The notes under the pieces are model-generated. The model did not search any database, was not told the origin of the DNA, and was given only the letters and a program-made list of their open reading frames with translations. From NCBI GenBank assembly GCA_963802765.1, contig CAWDJZ010000007.1:496001-560000 (forward strand): DNA of 64,000 bases, read 5' to 3'. The translations under genes were made by a program, and so were the position numbers. The DNA comes from Gaiellasilicea sp963802765 (GTDB taxonomy: Bacteria; Actinomycetota; Thermoleophilia; Gaiellales; Gaiellaceae). Positions 27,872 to 37,780 of this stretch are shown here, piece by piece; position 1 is the first letter of the stretch; every line of letters begins with the position of its first letter.

Positions 27872-29314
27872 ATGAGCAGAGACGAGATGGACGAGCTCCT
27901 CGCCGAAGAGCTCGAGGCTGGACTGACGCGCGCGGACGTGCTCAAGCGAGGCGCTGCCGCGGGCGCAGGGATCTACGGCCTCTCCGCGCTCTTCGGCGCG
28001 GGAACCGCGCTTGCGGGGCTGGAGGCGCGGGCGCTGACGCCGACCTTCTACCAGTGGATCTACGGGCTACTACCCCGACATCCCGGCGAAGATCAACAAG
28101 GACTACGCGAAGCAGCACAAGCTCGACGCGAAGATCGCGCCGGTCGCAGGGCTTCGGGATCGATCGGTTCGTCGCCGAGGCGAAGAAGAAGAAGAGCACC
28201 TGGGACGTCTACGTCGGCATGACGCCCTTCGTCGAGATGGCCGCGCTGATCGAGTCGGGCACGATCGAGCCGTGGGACAAGTACATCTCGAAGTCGGTGC
28301 TCACGGACCTGATCCCGTCGATCCGGCAGGAGGCGACGTACCAGGGTCACATCTGGTCGTTCCCGTTCCTGCTCGACATCATCATCCAGGCGTGGAACGG
28401 CGACCTCGTCGAGAAGGCGGATCTCAACCCGAACCAGGCCCCGAAGACGTGGGACGGGTTCATCGCGAACGCCAAGAAGGTCGTCAGCTCGAAGGCGGCG
28501 CCGTACGGTGCCGTGTTCGACGCCCACGGCTGGCGCTCGCTCGCGCCGATCGCGCACACGTTCAGCACGAACGTGTACACGCCGGCCGGCCTGTTCGACT
28601 TCACGAGCGACGCGGCCGTGAACGCGCTCGAGATCATGAAGCGGCTGATGGAGGTCGCGCCGAAGAACATCCTCGAGGAAGGAAAGGTCGACGGCGGCGT
28701 CAACACGACGCCGGACGAGGAGGCGTTCGCCGCACGTCAGGCGGCCTACTACATCAAGTACCAGAACGCGCCCACGCGCTTCGCCGGCACGTGGCCCGAC
28801 CCGAAGGTGCTGCACATCGCCGGGCTGCCAAAGGCGAGGAGCGGGGGCGGCACCGTGTTCTGGAACACGGGCGCAGCCCTGTTCAAGTACGGCGCAGAAC
28901 AAGACAGCAGGCGGCCGACTACATGAAGTTCCTGACGCTACGACACGCGCATCTGGCAGCACGCGCTCGGCAAGGACGTGCGCGGCGCGTCCGGCCAGCT
29001 CTCGCCGTATCAGTCGCACTGGGCGAAGTGGGTGAGCCAACCCGCCGTCCTGGATGGCCGACTGGGCGTTCACGGTTCGCAAGGAGCTCGCGACGAGCAA
29101 GGCGATCCGCACGCACAAGTTCGGCCTGAACCAGTTCGTGATCGGGAAGCCGGCGTGGGAGGCGTACCTGAAGGGCGACGAGAAGAACCCGAAGCGGGCG
29201 CTCGCGAAGGCGAAGGCCCTCGTGCTGGCCGAGGTGAAGAAGCAGCGGGGCGGGGCGCGATGCCCCCGGGAGCCAGTGTTCCCTCCTAGGGTGAGGCGAC
29301 CGGGCGGTGGCTAG
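27872..29314 (+). CDS. ABC transporter extracellular solute-binding protein (frameshifted)
   Basis: A family-1 type sugar-binding protein of about 480 residues. The N-terminus has an export signal resembling Tat substrates (LTRADVLKRGAAAGAGIYGL). Body segments include FGIDRFVAEAKKKKSTWDVY, GHIWSFPFLLDIIIQAWNGD and TPDEEAFAARQAAYYIKYQN. Frame changes occur near 28065, 28150, 28900, 28940 and 29050. The ATG at 27872 follows GGGAGCAGGGG. It is the first gene of a plus-strand operon with two permeases. The ligand is unknown; a sugar or sugar-acid derivative is inferred from the gene context. Confidence 0.8.
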
Positions 29315-30265
29315 CAGAGCAGCCACCGTCCGGCCGCCTTCCAGTGCTCGTACGCTCTGGCGGTCGACGACGCGCTTCGCGCGGACGTGGCCGTACCTGA
29401 TCCCGGCGCTCGTCTTCTTCGTCGGCTGGCAGCTCTGGCCGATCATCCGGGCGCTCTGGATCTCGTTCACGAACTTCAGCTTCCTGCTCGACGACTCGCC
29501 CGAGTCGGCGAAGTGGATCGGGCTCGAGAACTACGCGAACGCGCTGAAGGACCCGCTCGTGCGCGACGGGCTCGTGAACGCGGCGATCTTCACCGCGATC
29601 TTCCTGCCGGGGATGGTCTTCCTGCCGATGGTGATCGGCGGTGCTCGTCGACCGCGTGCGCAACCAGAAGATCGCGACGGCCTACCGGCTGATCCTGCTG
29701 ATCCCGGCGATGATCCCGGGCCCGCTCATCTTCATCCTCTGGGTGTGGATGTACTCGAACGGGATCGGGCCGATCAACTACTTCCTCGTCGACGTCCTCG
29801 GCGTCTACGACCTCGACGAACCAGCCGACCTGGCTCGGCTCGACGAACACCACCTTCCTCTCGCTCGCGCTGATGGAGTGGTGGTGGGGGCTCGGCTTCC
29901 ACACGATGTTCTATCTCGCCGGCCTCTCGACGATCCCGAAGGAGCTGTACGAGTCGGCGCGCGTCGACGGCGCGAGCGAGTGGCGCATCTTCTGGAAGAT
30001 CACGTTCGCGCGGCTGCGGCCGATCCTGCTCGTGCTCGTCGTGCTCCGCTTCGGCACGGCGTACGCGCTGATCGACGAGTACATCCTCACCGGCGGCTTC
30101 GACCGCTCGAAGCCGACCTACACCTGGACGGTGTACATGTGGGACACGGCCTTCCAGGTCGGTGACCAGAACCGCGGCTACGCGGCTGCGATCGGCTGGA
30201 TCGGCACGATCGGGATGCTCGCGGTCGTGCTCTGGCTCTTCTACGCCTTCAGGAACAAGGACTGA
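29307..30265 (+). CDS. ABC sugar transporter permease (MalF/UgpA type)
   Basis: An inner-membrane permease of about 318 residues with six predicted helices, for example YLIPALVFFVGWQLWPIIRA and AAIFTAIFLPGMVFLPMVIG. The EAA loop that docks on the ATPase reads ESARVDGASEWRIFWKITF. The GTG at 29307 overlaps the end of the binding-protein frame. Frame changes occur near 29640 and 29815. It would pair with the permease at 30267 to form the transport channel. Confidence 0.85.
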
Positions 30266-30266
30266 C

Positions 30267-31164
30267 GTGGCGACGCCGGGTCGAGACAGAGCCGATCGCC
30301 GCCACGCGCCGGCCGGCCGGCGCGTCGCCGCACGCGCATCCGGTGGGGCTCGATCGCCAAGCACGGGATCCTGCTCTTCCTCTGCGTGGTGATCCTCTTC
30401 CCGATCTTCTGGGTGTTCCTGCTCTCGATCAAGTCGCTGCCGGACGCGTACACGAACCACATCTGGCCGAACGACTTCGACTTCAGCTCCTACCGCACGG
30501 CGCTCACCGCGATCGACACGCTGCCGCAGAACATCCAGAACAGCGTCGATCCTCACGCTCGCGACGATGCTGATCACGACGACGATCGCGGTGCTCGCCG
30601 GCTACGCGCTCGTCCACCTGCCGACGCCGGGCAAGGCGGCTCGTGCTCGCGATCCTCGTCGCCTCGCTCTTCGTGCCGAGCCGCGTCACCGGCCTGATCT
30701 CGATCTGGGAGATCCAGGACCGGCTCGGGCTGATCAACTCGACCTGGGGTCTGATCCTCCCGTACCAGACGCTCGCGCTCGCGGTGAGCATCTTCATCAT
30801 GCGCGGCGTCTTCGAGACGATCCCGCGGGAGCTCCCGGAGTCCGCGCGCGTCGACGGCGCGAGCTCGTTCATGATCCTGCGCCGCATCATGCTGCCGCTC
30901 GTCCGTAACGGCGTCATCGTCGTCATGCTCACCAACTTCATCGCGGCGTGGGGCGAGTGGCTGCTCGCGAACACGCTCACCAACGACCAGGACAAGCGGA
31001 CGCTGACGGTGGTGATCGCGTCGGCGAACGCGGGCTTCGGCCAGTGGCTGTGGCCGACGATGGCGGCGATGTTCGTGGTCGCGATCCTGCCCGGCCTGAT
31101 CGCGTTCATCATCGTGAACCGCTGGTACATGCGCGGGCTGCAGGAAGGAGCGCTGAAGGGATGA
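30267..31164 (+). CDS. ABC sugar transporter permease (MalG/UgpE type)
   Basis: A second permease of about 299 residues. The first helix reads GILLFLCVVILFPIFWVFLL, and the EAA loop reads ESARVDGASSFMILRRIMLP. A large periplasmic loop (SLPDAYTNHIWPNDFDFSSY) follows TM1, as in MalG proteins. The GTG at 30267 starts two bases after the previous stop. Frame changes occur near 30345, 30548 and 30640. The TGA overlaps the ATG of the SDR gene (ATGA), so the operon continues. Confidence 0.85.
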
Positions 31165-31940
31165 GTCGTCTCGAGGGAAAGCGCGCGATCGTGACCGGCG
31201 GCGGCTCGGGCATCGGCCGGGCGACCTGCCTGCGCTTCGCCGCCGAGGGCGCGGCGGTCGTGGTCGCCGATCTCGTCGGCGAGCGGGCCGAGGAGGTGGC
31301 CGCGGAGATCGGCGGCACGGCGGTGCAGGCGGACGTCACGGTCGCGGCGGACGTCGCCCGCATGGTCGAGGCGGCCGGCGCGATCGACGTGCTCGTCAAC
31401 AACGCGGGCGGCGGCATGGCCGACGACCTGCTCGAGATCTCGGAGGAGGAGTGGGACACCGACGTCGAGCTCAATCTCAAGTCGGCGTTCCTCTGCTCGA
31501 AGGCCGTCCTGCCGGGGATGATCGAGCGCGGCTCGGGCGTGATCGTGAACATCGTCTCCGTGAACGGGATGGCCTTCTTCGCGAACGAGCCCTACAGCGC
31601 GGCGAAGGCCGGCCTGATCAACCTGACGCGCAGCATGGCGACGCGCTACGGCAAGCACGGGATCCGCGTCGTCGCGATCGCGCCGGGCACGATCCGGACG
31701 CCGCTCTGGCAGGAGCGCGTCGACAAGGAGCCGGCGATCTTCGAGCGGCTCGTCCGCTGGTATCCGCTGCGCCGCGTCGGCGAGCCGGAGGACGTCGCGA
31801 ACGCTGCGGTGTTCCTCGCCTCCGACGACGCCGCGTGGATCACCGGCGAGGTGCTGCGCGTCGACGGCGGCCTGCTCGCCGGCAACGCGCAGATGGCGCG
31901 CGAGCTCGTCGCGAACTTCTCGCCCGACGACGAGGACTAG
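31161..31940 (+). CDS. Classical SDR oxidoreductase
   Basis: An intact 259-residue short-chain dehydrogenase. The cofactor motif TGGGSGIG is at residues 12-19, NNAG at 80-83, and the catalytic Ser133, Tyr145 and Lys149 (YSAAK) are all present. The Asp after the second strand (VVVADL) predicts NAD rather than NADP. The ATG overlaps the permease stop, and a GAAGGAG site lies upstream, so it is part of the transport operon. It probably oxidises a hydroxyl of the imported compound; the exact substrate is unknown. Confidence 0.85.
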   Translation: MSRLEGKRAIVTGGGSGIGRATCLRFAAEGAAVVVADLVGERAEEVAAEIGGTAVQADVTVAADVARMVEAAGAIDVLVNNAGGGMADDLLEISEEEWDTDVELNLKSAFLCSKAVLPGMIERGSGVIVNIVSVNGMAFFANEPYSAAKAGLINLTRSMATRYGKHGIRVVAIAPGTIRTPLWQERVDKEPAIFERLVRWYPLRRVGEPEDVANAAVFLASDDAAWITGEVLRVDGGLLAGNAQMARELVANFSPDDED

Positions 31941-31947
31941 GGCTCCG

Positions 31948-33541
31948 TTGCTCGACCTGCTGATCCGCGGCGGGCGCGTGATCGACGGCGCCGGCAATCC
32001 GTGGTACCGCGCCGACGTCGGCATCGCGGGCGACCGGATCGCGGCGGTCGGACGGCTGCACGACGAGCCCGCGGAGCGCGTGATCGACGCGGACGGCCTC
32101 TTCGTCTGTCCCGGCTTCGTCGACATGCACACGCACTCCGACCTGCAGCTGCTCGCGAACCCGGCGCACGAGGCGAAGGTGTGCCAGGGCGTCACGCTCG
32201 ACGTGCTCGGCCAGGACGGCCTCAGCTACGCGCCTGTCACCGACGAGGTGCTCGAGCAGCTGCGCGGCCAGCTCGCCGGCTGGAACGACGATCCGCCCGG
32301 CTTCGACTGGAGCTGGCGCACGGTCGGCGAGTACCTCGACCGGCTCGACGCCGACGGGATCGCGATCAACGCCGCCTACCTCGCGCCGCACGGGACGATC
32401 CGGATGTGCGCGATGGGCTACGACGACCGTCCGCCCACCGCCGACGAGCTGGCGCACATGAAGCGGCTGCTCGCCGAGGCGCTCGAGCAGGGCGCGGTCG
32501 GCCTCTCGACCGGGCTCACGTACACGCCGGGGATGTACGCCGACGACGACGAGCTCGTCGCGCTGCTCGAGGTCGTGCGGGAGTACGGCGGCTACTACAC
32601 GCCGCACCACCGCAACTACGGCCGGCGCGCGCTGGAGGCGTACGCGGACTGCATCGAGATCGCACGCCGGTCCGGGGTGCCGCTGCACCTCGCGCACGCA
32701 CACCTCGGCTATCCGATCAACAAGGGCAGGGCGCCGGAGCTGCTCGCTCTGATCGATCAGGCGCGGGACGACGGGATCGAGGTCACGCTCGACACGTATC
32801 CGTATCTGGCCGGCAACACGTACCTGCACGCGTTCCTGCCGAGCTGGATGCACGTCGGCGGCAGCGCGGCGACGATCGAGCGGCTGCGGGACCCCGCGCT
32901 GCGGGAGCGGCTGCGCGCCGAGCTCGAGGACGAGGGCTCCGACGGCTTCCACGAGATCCCGATCGACTGGTCGGTGATCGTGGTCGACGGACGCCCGGTC
33001 GCGGAAGCCGCGGCAGCAGCCGACGCCCGGCCGATCGACTACGTGTGCGAGCTGCTCGTCGAGCGGAACCTCGGCGTGTCGTGCATCGCCCACACCGGCA
33101 ACGAGGAGAACGTGCGCACGACGATGGCGCACTGGTCGCACACCGCGGGCAGCGACGGCATCCTCGTCGGCGACCGGCCGCATCCCGCGCGGCTGGGGCA
33201 CGTTCCCGCGCTACTTCGCCGTCTACGTGCGCGAGCTCGGGATCCTCGGCTGGGAGCAGGCGGTGCGGAAGATGACGTCGCTGCCTGCGCAGCGGCTCGG
33301 CTTTGCGGATCGCGGCCTGCTCCGTCCGGGGATGGCCGCCGACGTCACGTGCATCGACCCCGAGACGATCCGTGACACCGCGACGTACGAGGAGCCGCGG
33401 CGGCTGCCCGACGGGATTCCGTACGTGCTCGTCAACGGCGTCGTCGTCGTCGACGACGGGCGGCACACGGGGGCGCTCGCCGGCCGGGCCCTCAGGGCGT
33501 CAGGGCGCCGCGTATCCAGTCCAGCGCGTCCAGCCGCATGA
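31948..33541 (+). CDS. N-acyl-D-amino-acid deacylase-type amidohydrolase (one frameshift)
   Basis: An amidohydrolase-superfamily enzyme of about 520 residues resembling D-aminoacylases. The metal-binding HTH is at residues 61-63 (GFVDMHTHSDLQLL). VCQGVTLDVLGQDG and later LHLAHAHLGYP and CIAHTGNEENV carry further ligands. The C-terminal strand reads GLLRPGMAADVTCIDPETI. It starts with TTG at 31948, seven bases after the SDR stop. One extra C at about 33190 changes frame (expected reading GTFPRYFAVYVRELGI). The end overlaps the convergent gene by about 50 bases and may be slightly long. It would remove an N-acyl group from a D-configured amino acid or amino-sugar acid. Confidence 0.8.
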
Positions 33542-34643
33542 GGCCGTAGTGGTAGAAGTCCACGCGGCGTAGGCCGCGCTCGCGTGCGAGGTCGACCTTC
33601 GCGCGCAGGTTCTCGACCGAGTCGCAGTCAGGGGTGGACGGGCGGAGGATGACGGACACCGCGGCGTCGCCGTACGCCTCGAGGTCGCCGCGGACCCGCT
33701 CCGGGTCGGCTGCGTAGCCGATCGCCTCGATCCCGTCGCAGGCGCGGGCGACGGCGTCGACGTCGACGCCGAGCTGCCATGCGATCGAGGGCGCCGGGGC
33801 GCCTGTCGGCCGGCCGTCGGCGTAGCCCTTGACCGCGCCCGAGAGCTCGATGAACTCGAACGGCGTCTCGCCGGCCGCCTCGGCGACCTCGGCGACCAGC
33901 GACGCGACGACCTGCTCGCGGACGCGCGCGTACTCGTCGCGTTCGGGCTCGCCGCCCGGGTCGTCGCCTGTGAACGCGCGCTCGATCGCCTCGCGCGCGC
34001 CGCGACGCACTGCCTCCCCGTCGACACCCGCCGCACGCGCCGCGGCGAGACAGTGCTCGCAGAAGCAGAGGCCGAGCAGGTAGCGCGTACGCGGCCCGAG
34101 CGGGACGAAGTAGCGCTCGTGCGCATAGCCGTGCTCGAGGCCGAGGTAGTGGAGCGCCTCCGAGCAGATGCCGGCAACGCCGAGCGCCGGCGATGTCGGC
34201 GGCGAGCGCGCGGGCGTAGGCGCGGGCATCCGGGTTCGCGGGACAGAGCTCCGTCACGTAGCGGTCGCCGAACGCGTTCTCGGGGGCGCACTCGGGGTGC
34301 GCGGCGGCGAGCGCGCCGTTGTGGAGGAAGACCGTCCACGCTCGCACGGCCAGGCCGCGCCGGCCGGCGGCGGCGACGACTTCGGGCAGCACATGCGCCG
34401 CCTCGCTCACGGGCGGCTGCAGCCGCGCCGCACGGAGCGCCGGTCCGGGCGGGAAGAAGACCGCGCCGCTCTCGAGGAACCGCACCTTGCGGACGGGTTG
34501 TGCGGGAAGACGTCGCGGCCCTCGTGGTAGGCCGCGGCGACGGTGACGCCGCCGAGGCCGCCGCGGCGCTCGACGTTGTCCAGCACGGCCTCGATTCCCT
34601 CGTCCGCGAGGTCGGTCGCGAAGCAGAAGATCGACGTCTCCAC
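33492..34643 (-). CDS. Conserved protein of unknown function, TIM-barrel glycosidase-like (frameshifted)
   Basis: About 383 residues starting at a GTG (34643) that shares its first base with the TAG of the upstream SDR gene. Readable segments are ETSIFCFATDLADEGIEAVL, RGLAVRAWTVFLHNGALAAA, GVAGICSEALHYLGLEHGYA, LLGLCFCEHCLAAARAAGVD and RLDALDWIRGALTP. The CxxC pair (CFCEHC) and the strand-helix rhythm suggest a TIM barrel related to glycoside-hydrolase-like proteins. I do not recognise a named family. Frame changes occur near 34490 and 34190. As the last gene of the GntR operon it probably acts on the same sugar compound. Confidence 0.6.
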
Positions 34644-35389
34644 TAGCGGGCCAGCCAGCCGCCGTCGACCGGCAGCGTCACGCCGTGCACGTAGTCGGAC
34701 GCCGCCGAGCAGAGGAAGACGACGGCGCCGCCGATGTCGGCGGGCTCGCCCCAGCGGCCGGCGGGGATGCGGACGCTGATCTGCTCCGTCCGCTCGGGAT
34801 CGTCGCGCCAGATCCGGGCGTTCAGCGCCGTCTTGACGTAGCCCGGAGCGATCGCGTTGACGTTGACCCCGCGCGGCGCCCACTCGTTCGCGAGCGCCAT
34901 CGTCAGCTGCGAGACACCGCCCTTGCTCGCCGCGTACGACGAGACGCGGAGCCCGCCCTGGAAGCTGAGCAGCGAGGCGATGTTGACGATCTTGCCCTTT
35001 CCCTGCTCGACCATGATCCGGCCGGCGAGCTGACAGAGCTCGAAGGTCGCCGTCAGGTTGACCTCGATCACCTCGCTCCAGTCGTCGAGCGTGTGCTCCG
35101 TTGCCTCGGCGGCCCTCCCGATGCCGTGGGAGTTGACGAGGATCTCGAGCCCGCCCAGCTGCTCGACCGCCTCGTCGAAGCCGCGGCGCAGATCCTCGCG
35201 GTCTGCGAGGTCCGCCCGCACGGCGACGCCGCCCAGCTCGGCGGCCGCCTCCTCCGCGCTCTGCGAGCGGCCGAGCACCGCCACGCTCGCACCGGCGTCG
35301 ACGAGCGCCCGCGCCAGCCCGCGCCCGATCCCGCCGCCGCCGCCCGTGACGAGCGCGCGGCGTCCGGTCAGGTCGAAGGGACCGGCCAT
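34643..35389 (-). CDS. Classical SDR oxidoreductase, KduD-like
   Basis: An intact 248-residue dehydrogenase. The cofactor motif TGGGGGIG is at residues 15-22 and NSHG replaces NNAG at 86-89. The catalytic Ser139, Tyr152 and Lys156 (YAASK) are present. Its layout (DLTGRRALVTGGGGGIGRGL, then PAGRWGEPADIGGAVVFLCS) matches gluconate and 2-deoxy-D-gluconate/KduD-type enzymes that interconvert keto-sugar acids. The ATG at 35389 lies 22 bases inside the preceding gene, so they are coupled. The substrate is inferred from the operon only. Confidence 0.85.
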   Translation of the reverse strand: MAGPFDLTGRRALVTGGGGGIGRGLARALVDAGASVAVLGRSQSAEEAAAELGGVAVRADLADREDLRRGFDEAVEQLGGLEILVNSHGIGRAAEATEHTLDDWSEVIEVNLTATFELCQLAGRIMVEQGKGKIVNIASLLSFQGGLRVSSYAASKGGVSQLTMALANEWAPRGVNVNAIAPGYVKTALNARIWRDDPERTEQISVRIPAGRWGEPADIGGAVVFLCSAASDYVHGVTLPVDGGWLAR

Positions 35390-36242
35390 GCAGTTGAATC
35401 AGCTGCGGCAGGGTCGCGTGCCCCGAGCTCGGCAAGGATGCGCGCGGTCTCCCGATACGACTCCTCGACCAGCTCGACCATGCGGTCGGGCTCCGAGACC
35501 CGCTCGAGCTCGACCGACACGGTGCCTGTGAAGCCCGTGTCGAGGATCGCCTGCAGATACTCCTTGATCGGCGTGACGCCGCGTCCGGGCGGCATGTCGC
35601 CGTGCACTTTGCCGTCGCAGTCGGAGACGTGCGCGTGCCCGATCATCCCCGCCAGCACCGCGACGTCGTCGAACGACGCGCCCGAGAGGTGCAGGTGCGA
35701 GACGTCCGCGTTCCCCTTGACGGCGGGATGGTCGACCTCGCGGATCAGGCGGGCGAGCTCGTGCACGCTCCCTGCCACCGCATGCTTGAACGGCTCGAGC
35801 TCGATCACCAGCTCGATTCCCCGTGCCTCCGCGTGCTCGGCGAGCTCGCGGAGGTTCTCCGCGACGAGCCCGAAGATCTGCTCCTTCGAGAACACCTGCA
35901 GGTCGCAGTAGTACTCGCCGACCACGAGCAGCACGTTGCGGCCGCCGAAGTAGGCCTGCTGGTCGATGTACGCCTTGCAGCGGTCGAGCGTGAATCGGCG
36001 CACGGCGGGCACGAAGTCGACGAGGCCGAGTGCGATGCAGACGGCGGAGCGGATCGGCAACCCGAGCTCCTCGCACGTCTCCTTGATCGCGCGGCGCTCG
36101 TCGTCGCTCGTCGTCAGCGGGTCCTCGAAGACGTCGTAGCGTCGAAGCCGATCTCCTTCGTCTTCGCGATCCCCTCGAGCACCCCGAGCGACGTCCCGTG
36201 CCAGGCCGAGCCGATCAGCCCGAGCTCGAGGGCGTGGCCCAT
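35368..36242 (-). CDS. Sugar phosphate isomerase/epimerase, xylose-isomerase-like TIM barrel (frameshifted)
   Basis: About 291 residues of the AP-endonuclease-2/IolE-Hyi fold. The metal-binding segments are visible: GIELVIELEPFKH (Glu), GNADVSHLHLSG (Asp-His), MIGHAHVSDCDG (His) and GTVSVELER (Glu). It begins with ATG at 36242, which shares one base with the GntR stop. The first about 35 residues (GLIGSAWHGTSLGVLEGIAK) are in another frame; one missing base at about 36140 joins them to YDVFEDPLTTSDDERRAIKE. It probably isomerises or epimerises a keto-sugar in this operon. Confidence 0.8.
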
Positions 36243-37069
36243 CAGCTGGCGACGTGTGCGGCGCGGGCGGCGGCCAGGTCGGCTGTTCCGGACGGGCGAA
36301 ACAGCTCCGTCTCGAAGCGGCTGCGATCCCCCCGGTGCAGGCCGACGAAGTACTCGATCGGGCGGCCGTCGTCGAGGTAGGTGACCCCGGTGAAGGCGAG
36401 GACGGGTGCTCCTTCGTTCAGGCCGAGGTGCTGGGCCAGCTCGCCGGTCGCCGTGCGCGCCTCGATCGCGCGCGTGCCGCGGTGGAGCGTGAGCCCGAGC
36501 TCCTGCTCATAGGTCTCGAAAAGGGAGCGATCGCTCATGTCGAGCTCGAGGATCGGAGCGCAGATCGAATGGGGCATGTAGGCGGTCGTGACGACGAGCG
36601 GCTCGCCGCGCAGGAACCGCAACCGCTCCAGCAGCACGATCGGCTCGGGCTCCTGCAGCTCGAGCATCGGGGCGACGTGGGGCGACACGGGCTCCACCTC
36701 GAGCCGCAGCACCTTCGTCGTCAGCCGCTCGCCCCGGGCGCTCAGGTCCTCGTGCAGGCTCGTCAGCGACTGCGCGACGAACTCCGAGACCTTCGGCTCC
36801 GCGACGAACGTCCCCTTGCCTTTGAGCCGGGTGACGAGACCGGTTCGCTCGAGGTCGCTCAGCGCCTGGCGGACGACGGTCCGGCTGACGTCGTAGCGCT
36901 CGCACAGCGAGGCCTCCGTCGGGATCTGCTCGCCCGCGGCGAGCACGCCGTCGGCGACCGCCCGTTCGAGCAGCTGCCGCAGCTGGTAGTAGAACGGGAC
37001 CGGCGACGCCTTGTCGATCGTCCCCGCGATCTCTGTGGCGCGCTGGGGCGCTGTAGATGCTTCGCTCAC
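36242..37069 (-). CDS. GntR-family transcriptional regulator with UTRA domain
   Basis: An intact 275-residue HutC-subfamily regulator. The winged helix is at about residues 20-90 (PVPFYYQLRQLLERAVADGV; SLCERYDVSRTVVRQALSDL; LVTRLKGKGTFVAEP). A UTRA effector domain follows at about 105-255 (TAYMPHSICAPILELD; AIEARTATGELAQHLGL). The gene is the first of a tightly overlapping minus-strand operon. A palindrome lies 13 bases upstream of its start, and a 23/26 match to it lies at the divergent ABC transporter promoter 9.3 kb away. It is thus the likely regulator of the whole 25.6-39.2 kb cluster. The effector is probably a sugar-acid intermediate. Confidence 0.9.
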   Translation of the reverse strand: MSEASTAPQRATEIAGTIDKASPVPFYYQLRQLLERAVADGVLAAGEQIPTEASLCERYDVSRTVVRQALSDLERTGLVTRLKGKGTFVAEPKVSEFVAQSLTSLHEDLSARGERLTTKVLRLEVEPVSPHVAPMLELQEPEPIVLLERLRFLRGEPLVVTTAYMPHSICAPILELDMSDRSLFETYEQELGLTLHRGTRAIEARTATGELAQHLGLNEGAPVLAFTGVTYLDDGRPIEYFVGLHRGDRSRFETELFRPSGTADLAAARAAHVAS

Positions 37070-37081
37070 GGCCGGGGATAC

Positions 37082-37107
37082 TGTAATGACAACATGCTTG
37101 CATTACA
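37082..37107. promoter_or_regulatory. GntR-type operator, copy B
   Basis: A 26-bp imperfect palindrome (20 of 26 positions match the complement) with 7-bp arms TGTAATG and CATTACA. It lies between the divergent GntR gene (start 37069) and KDPG aldolase gene (start 37133). It shares the core ACAACATGCTTGCATTACA with copy A at 27791-27816. Autoregulation and co-regulation are inferred from the sequence match and placement. Confidence 0.75.
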
Positions 37108-37132
37108 ACCTCACCTGAGATAGCGTCGGCCG

Positions 37133-37780
37133 GTGTTCGAGACAACCGTGCTCGGCTCCGGCTCGCTGGTCGGAATCGTGCGTTTCCACGAGGGCGGGGA
37201 CGTGTCGGGCGCAATGGCGGCGCTCGTCCGCGGTGGGATCGAGCAGGTGGAGGTGACGATCGACACGCCCGGTGCCCTCGCCGCGGTCGCCGAAGCCGCC
37301 GGTGATGGGAGGACGGTGGGGGTCGGCACTGTCGTGGACTCCGAACAGGTGCGTGCATCGGCGGCGGCGGGCGCCCGATTCGTCGTCAGCCCGGGGCTCG
37401 TCCCCCAGGTGGTCGAGACCGCGCTCGAGTGCGGGATCGAGCCCGTGCCGGGTGTCTTCACAGCGACCGAGATCCTGGCCGCGACGGCCGCCGGAGCGCG
37501 CGTGATGAAGCTCTTCCCGGCGTCGTGCGGCGGGCCCGCGTACCTGCGCGCCCTCCGCGGCCCGTTCCCAACGATCGCGCTCATCCCCACGGGCGGTGTC
37601 CGGATCGACGAGGTCCAGGCCTACCTCGATGCCGGAGCGACCGTCATTGCGCTCGGCAGCGAGCTCGTCGGCCGCGAGGCGCCACGGTCGGACACCGACC
37701 TCGAGTGGATTGCGGCTCAGGCCGCGCGGGCGACGGCGGCCCTGCGCGACGGCGCCCTCTCGACGCAGGCGAGCGCCTAG
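37133..37780 (+). CDS. eda: KDPG/KHG aldolase
   Basis: An intact 215-residue class I aldolase. The Schiff-base lysine is Lys126 (RVMKLFPA) and the general base is Glu40 (EQVEVTIDTPGA). The phosphate-loop motifs GVGTVV, PGVFTATEI and IPTGGVR are present. It cleaves 2-keto-3-deoxy-6-phosphogluconate to pyruvate and glyceraldehyde-3-phosphate, or 4-hydroxy-2-oxoglutarate. It starts with GTG at 37133 behind the GntR operator and is directly followed by the DSD1-type gene with no gap. It is the natural partner of the PfkB kinase at 25637. Confidence 0.9.
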   Translation: MFETTVLGSGSLVGIVRFHEGGDVSGAMAALVRGGIEQVEVTIDTPGALAAVAEAAGDGRTVGVGTVVDSEQVRASAAAGARFVVSPGLVPQVVETALECGIEPVPGVFTATEILAATAAGARVMKLFPASCGGPAYLRALRGPFPTIALIPTGGVRIDEVQAYLDAGATVIALGSELVGREAPRSDTDLEWIAAQAARATAALRDGALSTQASA

